From Paracentrotus lividus (taxonomy: Eukaryota; Echinodermata; Echinoidea; Camarodonta; Echinidae), in the NCBI GenBank assembly GCA_940671915.1, contig CALNVZ010002100.1, forward strand, positions 11,706,294 through 11,770,293: DNA of 64,000 bases, in the 5' to 3' direction. A program made the translations under genes and the position numbers. The stretch's first letter is position 1, and each line of letters opens with the position of its first letter. Shown one piece after another: positions 59,455-64,000 of the stretch. The notes under the pieces were generated by a model that worked only from the letters and a program-made list of their open reading frames with translations, was not told where the DNA came from and did not search any database.

Positions 59455-59615
59455 ACCAGGCCAGGGGCACCTGGGATTGTAAGTCCTACCGAGACTTGTT
59501 TAATTAGGTTTAATGCTTTACCAAAGGGCACTGGCACTTTGACTTGGATTCAAACCTGGGATCTCCTTCTTATGATACCGCTAGCTTTTCGGTCCTGTTA
59601 AACCTTCCTATTTTT
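59455..59615 (-). repeat. Possible tRNA-like/SINE segment
   Basis: On the minus strand GGTTTGAATCC matches the pol III B-box consensus, preceded by a loosely A-box-like AAGCTAGCGGT. The surrounding GGCACTGGCACTTTG and GGGGCACCTGGGA segments look repeat-derived. No tail or target duplication was identified. Confidence 0.3.
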
Positions 59616-59681
59616 CCTCTCTCTTTTTTTTTTTTAATTCTTATTTTGTTCTTACCGAGTCAAATTTCCAACTGACTCTTA

Positions 59682-59915
59682 TTATGCTGCAGTCACACAG
59701 ACACTTATGTTACATGTACGTTTTTGTAGTTTTATCCTGATTTCATCTTCTATTCTATCATTTCTTCTGTATTTCTTTGTTTCATTCCGTGAACGAAATT
59801 ATCACTATTTCCACTGCTGACTATGATGGGAAGGCATCCGTGGGAATTCGCTGGGGAAAAAAAAAGACTTTTTGGATGCAACGCGGACGTAAGTGTCTGT
59901 GTGACTGTAGCATTA
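59682..59915. mobile_element. 228-bp PIF/Harbinger-like MITE
   Basis: TTA flanks an element whose 26-bp ends TGCTGCAGTCACACAGACAC and TGCTACAGTCACACAGACAC continue as TTATGT/TTACGT, two mismatches in all. No ORF. It is a different family from 13999-14156. Confidence 0.8.
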
Positions 59916-60068
59916 CTCATTTAAAAAAGAAGAGAACAAACTTGTTGTGATTTTATCCTTTCTTAGATGTTTGGCTGTTCTCTCTGTAATACTAAATGCC
60001 AACTCCCATGTGTCCTAGATTTGCAAGACAAGGGACTCCTCAGAGACATGATGTAACCCATCCCTCCT

Positions 60069-60275
60069 CAGTGGCGTATCCAGGCAGTAGCGCAAGGGGC
60101 ACATGCCCCCTCAATTTTTTTTTAGAATCATTTATTAAACATACACATTGATAAAATTACATCTAAGAAAATTTTCTCAAATTTCCCTCAATTTTCAAAT
60201 TTGCCTTATGCACCCCCTTTATTTTCAAATTTGCCGTATGTGCCCCTTTTATTGCCAAAATCTGGATACGCCGCT
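60069..60275. mobile_element. ~207-bp MITE, CAGTGGCGTATCCAG ends
   Basis: CAGTGGCGTATCCAGG on the left and CTGGATACGCCGCTA on the right are imperfect inverted repeats. CAGTGGCG-type ends are frequent in hAT-derived elements, but no 8-bp duplication is visible. Frames over it are shadows. Confidence 0.55.
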
Positions 60276-61042
60276 ACTCGTTGTTTTGATGCTATTCATC
60301 ATCACCTTGATCATGGACAGAGATCAGTATGCATGACCAACTCTTGCCAGCCATCTTTATCGGCTTTATTAGACTTAATTACCTCACGTACACGGTTTCT
60401 GACAGGTCTTACGTGACGATCGGCTGAATGCGAATCGATCTCCTGTAACTAGTGTTGTTTGAGGAATTAAATGAAGTACCTGTTTACATGGGGAATCTTA
60501 TCAATAATGCAATGACAATTCTCAAAATATTGACATCGCGCAAACCCTGAGCAAGTTATGTGTTGTTTTTGGGGTTTTTTTTCCTGACCATATCATTCCA
60601 TTCTTGTTTACTATGGTGCAGTTAAATTTCCCTTACGGTGGCTATATGGAGTGGCGAAATCCGCAGCCTATGAACATGATGAAAATGGGTATTTTCGATT
60701 TATTTATTTTTTTTTTTATTTTTTTTTTTTTTGTTGTAGAGTTGTTTGAAAGACTGTAGCATTATTACACATTTTATTGTCTCTTTGTCAGGAAGACTAA
60801 GCCCAATTATTGCTTTATATTTTTGTTATTACCAAAACATTTCATATTTTCAACCATGCTCATGAACTATTTCTATTTCTATTTCTGTCATTACCAAGCC
60901 ACTATATTTGAGGACACTGTCAAAAAATTATGAACATTCTTGATTTAAAGACCTCTTAAAACAAACCAAGGCGTTTTTTAAAAAAGCTTGAAGAAATAGT
61001 CACACCTGATATGGATAGACTTGTCCATTGCATAACACACAA

Positions 61043-61204
61043 GTGTCCTATAACATGAAGAGTTACAATTAATTGCAAATCAATAGTAACCAATCAAGAT
61101 CCTTAATTCTTACAATGACTTCTTGCGTAAAAATCACACTGTGAACCAATCAGATTGTATCAAATTTGCAATAATTGATCTTTACTCTTTATGTTACAGG
61201 GCAC
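61043..61204. mobile_element. 162-bp MITE, copy 2 (GTGTCCTGTAACAT family)
   Basis: GTGTCCTATAACATGAAGAG on the left and GTGCCCTGTAACATAAAGAG on the reverse-complemented right. It shares CACTGTGAACCAATCAGA with the copy at 50572-50724. Confidence 0.75.
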
Positions 61205-61580
61205 AGTTCATATAAGAGCCTCCATAGAGTTTTTGAAACTAATTTCAGATGTTGCATGCAGATTAATTCTTGTGTGTGAACAGGATAATGTATTGAAATC
61301 TTGGTCTTGAGCCAAAAAGAACCGTAGTAAAGCTTTGAACAGGGAGGGAAATTGGCTTATTCCTGCAAACTTGAGTCTGGTAGACTTTAGGGAGATCTGT
61401 CAAGGGTAGACCAGATATATTTATTGTTGGATCGTATGTCTTCTAATAAAAAGAGACAAGGGGTTTGTAATGGAATTCCTTGTAGAGTGTTTGTTCTCCA
61501 AATTTGTGAGACATGTTAGGATAAAATTGTTCTGTCATTTCCAAGGTCCTTTTCGTTGAGTACAGGAGCTCATCTTCACA

Positions 61581-61981
61581 ATTACCGCGTTTACATTAAG
61601 ACTTGGCTCTCGTGTCGAATCCACAGGAAGGGTTCGACACTGCAAAGAGTGAACCTGTGATTGCGTTTATACACAACAAAAAAGGCGAGTTCAACACGGC
61701 TCCCAGATCATGACCGGAAGTAAGGGACGTCATTAATGTGTGTTGCGATGTATTAGCAAATTCCATATCTGACCTCAAGGTCATCGACTTCGACACGGCT
61801 TTAAAAATTGCCGTGTCGAACCCGCCTCCCGGATCGAAACCTATGATTTTGACGGAGCAAAAAAGGCGTGTCGAACACGGGTCGCGGATCACGCTGATCC
61901 GTTTACATGGCATAAAATTGCCGTGTCAAGCACGATTGCTGTGTCGAACCCGCGAACCGAGCACAGTGTAAACGAGGTATT
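61581..61981. mobile_element. 395-bp MITE rich in GTGTCGAA motifs
   Basis: ATT flanks inverted ends ACCGCGTTTACA and ACCTCGTTTACA (61584-61978). The interior repeats GTGTCGAA/TTCGACAC or close variants about eight times in alternating orientation, often next to CCCG or CACGG, and is much richer in CpG than its surroundings. Frames on both strands are products of these repeats. Confidence 0.75.
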
Positions 61982-62550
61982 TATGCTGTCATCTGAATAT
62001 TAGATTTTGTGTCCGTGAATGCAGAGGGCTGTTAATTCTATGTGAATAATATGAATTAATACCCTCTTAGCTCTCAGTGGGTAATTGTTTAGAAGAGAGG
62101 AGAGGGATATAGGAGGAAGATGATTTTTTCAACTTTCATATTCTCTTTTTTAAACTTGATAACCAAAACAAAATGATGAAGCAGAATAACAAACAGTGAC
62201 AAAGGTGCTAAAATTGCATCTGGAAAGCACAATACGTAATTATTTGTTATTTCAGGGATCAACAGTTGTGTCATTTTTTTGTCCTCAGATATAATAGGCC
62301 TATGTATATTCATATCATATTTGGCAGCAAAGAAAACATATTATACATTGGTTATATAAACAAAAGTGTTACATTAATCATAATCTGGTACTGGCATATC
62401 AAAGATGTGCTCTTTTAGTGCTGGAGTCTTCAGATTTACAACCAACCCCCAAAAAACATGTACGTGTACTTTGGCTCTGATTAGGATAATAGTGTTGTTG
62501 TTGTGGGTTAGGTTGATCGTCTCCCTAACGAACCCCTTCCCCATTGCCAG

Positions 62551-62630
62551 GAAACTCCAGGTGGATATGTACGAGGTCTCTGATGAGATAACAACTACTG
62601 ATCCTCATTTATACACGCCTAACCCAGCAG
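62551..62630 (+). CDS. Unidentified plus-strand gene, exon i
   Basis: An 80-nt exon with a strong acceptor (pyrimidine tract ending cccattgccag, with a ctaac branch-like motif) and donor GCAG|gtatct. The frame enters with one base completing a codon and leaves with one base, so intron phase is constant. The peptide includes Val-Asp-Met-Tyr-Glu-Val-Ser-Asp-Glu-Ile and Tyr-Thr-Pro-Asn-Pro-Ala. It chains in frame to two microexons downstream. I do not recognise the protein. Upstream exons are not found in the window. Confidence 0.6.
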
Positions 62631-63064
62631 GTATCTGCTCGTGGCAAATCTTTCATTTCGTTCTCCTCTTTTAGCTCCTTATATTTCTGTTTCTTCAAAC
62701 TCTACGTTTTGTAATCTTTTATGTGGAATCATATGTTTAAGATTATAGGCAAAAGAGTACAAAGGACTTTTGAATTTACCAGTTCTGCACCTGCTTATGG
62801 CTGAAGTTTGAACAGGTTTTTTTAACAATGTAGTTTTTAATAACTTTTTTACTTTTTATGTGTTAGCTTTTTTTTTTTTTTTAAGTGAATTTACCATTTT
62901 TTGTGTCATGTGTATGTGAGTGCAGTTATCACATGATTATGATGTATTAAGTACATACTAGTTCTTAAAGCACTTTCTGTATAAACTATGTCAAGATCAT
63001 CATTGATTTCAAATTGAATACCTTCTTATGTTTTCTCCTTTTCTACATCTTTCTGTTCTGATAG

Positions 63065-63103
63065 ACATTAAAAACGGGTCAATTCAGAGCACACGTTATG
63101 CAG
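63065..63103 (+). CDS. Unidentified plus-strand gene, 39-nt microexon ii
   Basis: Acceptor tctgttctgatag and donor GCAG|gtgata. In the frame set by exon i it reads Asp-Ile-Lys-Asn-Gly-Ser-Ile-Gln-Ser-Thr-Arg-Tyr-Ala without a stop. Length divisible by three means it could be skipped without a frameshift. Confidence 0.5.
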
Positions 63104-63264
63104 GTGATAAGCTGTTTATGTTATAGCTTGACGCATCATCACAGTTTTGATTTGGTTTTATTGCTTTTATATTTTTCCCATGGCATAAATGTGTATTTTT
63201 TTCACTTGTGAATGTCTTTTTTTTCATGTTTTCTTATTGTCCATCACTTGCATTTTGCATCTAG

Positions 63265-63288
63265 GCGATTGGATTTACACCGGGCATG
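63265..63288 (+). CDS. Unidentified plus-strand gene, 24-nt microexon iii
   Basis: Acceptor ttgcatctag and donor CATG|gtaaat. It continues the frame as Gly-Asp-Trp-Ile-Tyr-Thr-Gly-His. Also a multiple of three, so alternative inclusion is possible. At this length it rests on frame continuity and splice motifs alone. Confidence 0.4.
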
Positions 63289-63440
63289 GTAAATAATTTG
63301 ACATTTCACTGGCACAGTGTTCCATGTTTTCATCAGCTGGTTCCCCTCTCCCCCACCCCCTCCTCCTATCCTCCCGTCTCATTCATTCTTCTCATCCACT
63401 AGTATAGACAAATTCGTTTGGTGATTTTTGTCTTGTGGGG

Positions 63441-63566
63441 CGGCCATTGCCTTGGGGGTTACCCAGGTACTACGCATGCTCCATGCAAAGAAAATGTACA
63501 TACGCGCAGACATATGCGCCACAATGCGCATGCGTAGTACCTGGGTAACCCCTCAGCAATGGCGCC
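63441..63566. repeat. Fold-back element with ~37-bp arms
   Basis: GGGGTTACCCAGGTACTACG and flanking bases on the left pair with the inverted copy near 63528-63564. The outer part, GGCCATTGCC against GGCAATGGC-type sequence, also pairs imperfectly. The loop of about 50 nt contains CGCGCAGACATATGCGC. Probably a small MITE. Confidence 0.75.
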
Positions 63567-63988
63567 GTGAAGTTACATTGCTTTGAAGTCGGATTGGTCT
63601 ATAGCTCCACCCCTTCAGTAGCTTATTGACCAATCATTTTGTCCTCATCAACTCCTTTCATCCATCAGTTTAGAAGGTTTAATTAAAAATGCTTGAATTC
63701 AGAAATATGGCAGTGAATGTTCAATGTACTATATGGATGTGTCATATTGGCTTTAGTAATATTAAATGTGAGCTGAAGTAGGATAGGATATTTTACCTTT
63801 GTTAGATATTTTTTACCCTTGTTTCATATTTCTGTGAATGATTTGGGGTACTGATAATGTTTTTGTGTTTTTAACCTTAATGCAGTAAAAAAAAAAATAA
63901 TAATAATAAATAATAGTGTTAAGAGATATTGAGGATTTACCCAGTAACGTAGATTGGTACAACCCATAGCATTTTTGTTTCCTTTCAG

Positions 63989-64000
63989 AAAATTGAGTGA
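63989..64000 (+). CDS. Possible terminal exon start at window edge
   Basis: A good acceptor (tgtttcctttcag) precedes 63989. In the phase left by microexon iii the sequence reads Glu-Asn-stop, so it could end the protein. The window stops here and the link is tentative. Confidence 0.2.
   Translation, partial: KIE

Noticed and set aside
62551..64000. Idea that the plus-strand exons are synapsin, because TIMP genes lie antisense in synapsin introns in flies and vertebrates
   Set aside because: None of the peptide resembles the synapsin C domain or the A-domain phosphorylation motif, and no synapsin exon was seen elsewhere in the window.

Overview
This is an AT-rich, gene-poor window of animal nuclear DNA. 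It has spliced genes with GT-AG introns, abundant microsatellites and many short terminal-inverted-repeat (TIR) elements. The best guess is an invertebrate deuterostome, most likely an echinoderm. That rests on two secreted TIMP-type (netrin-like) genes with long inter-gene spacing plus the style of the repeats. It is an inference, and no class or species can be named.

Two genes can be assembled with confidence, both on the minus strand and about 34 kb apart. TIMP-A (1390-4096) and TIMP-B (38475-51358) each have four coding exons with identical intron phases (1, 1, 0), so they look like an old tandem duplication. TIMP-B (235 codons) keeps the canonical Cys-x-Cys mature N-terminus that chelates the metalloproteinase zinc. 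TIMP-A (344 codons) has Cys-x-x-Cys there and a roughly 110-residue, partly basic, cysteine-containing C-terminal tail, so it is probably not an ordinary protease inhibitor. At the right edge, three small plus-strand exons (62551-63288) chain in one reading frame with good splice sites. They belong to an unidentified gene that probably starts before them and ends at or beyond the window edge. Two other exon-like open segments (minus strand, 10040-10315 and 27841-28107) are not recognised.

The rest is mostly transposon-derived. From left to right: a 252-bp MITE with ACTA target duplication (8.2 kb); piggyBac-like TTAA elements (12.0, 20.6 and 59.2 kb); a GC-rich fold-back (13.8 kb); PIF/Harbinger-like TTA elements (14.0 and 59.7 kb); a 1.6-kb and a 1.4-kb element, each carrying about nine 130-157-bp tandem units with DR1 nuclear-receptor-type motifs (14.7 and 53.2 kb); a 1.1-kb TIR element filled with a 30-bp minisatellite (26.3 kb); a 0.93-kb near-perfect palindrome (31.0-31.9 kb); a pair of Tc1/mariner-like MITEs inside TIMP-B introns (39.3 and 49.0 kb); and further short TIR elements from 37.9 to 63.6 kb. 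A 1.6-kb CpG-richer stretch (32.7-34.3 kb) stands out between the TIMP genes and may be regulatory. No rRNA, CRISPR, prokaryotic or viral genes were seen.
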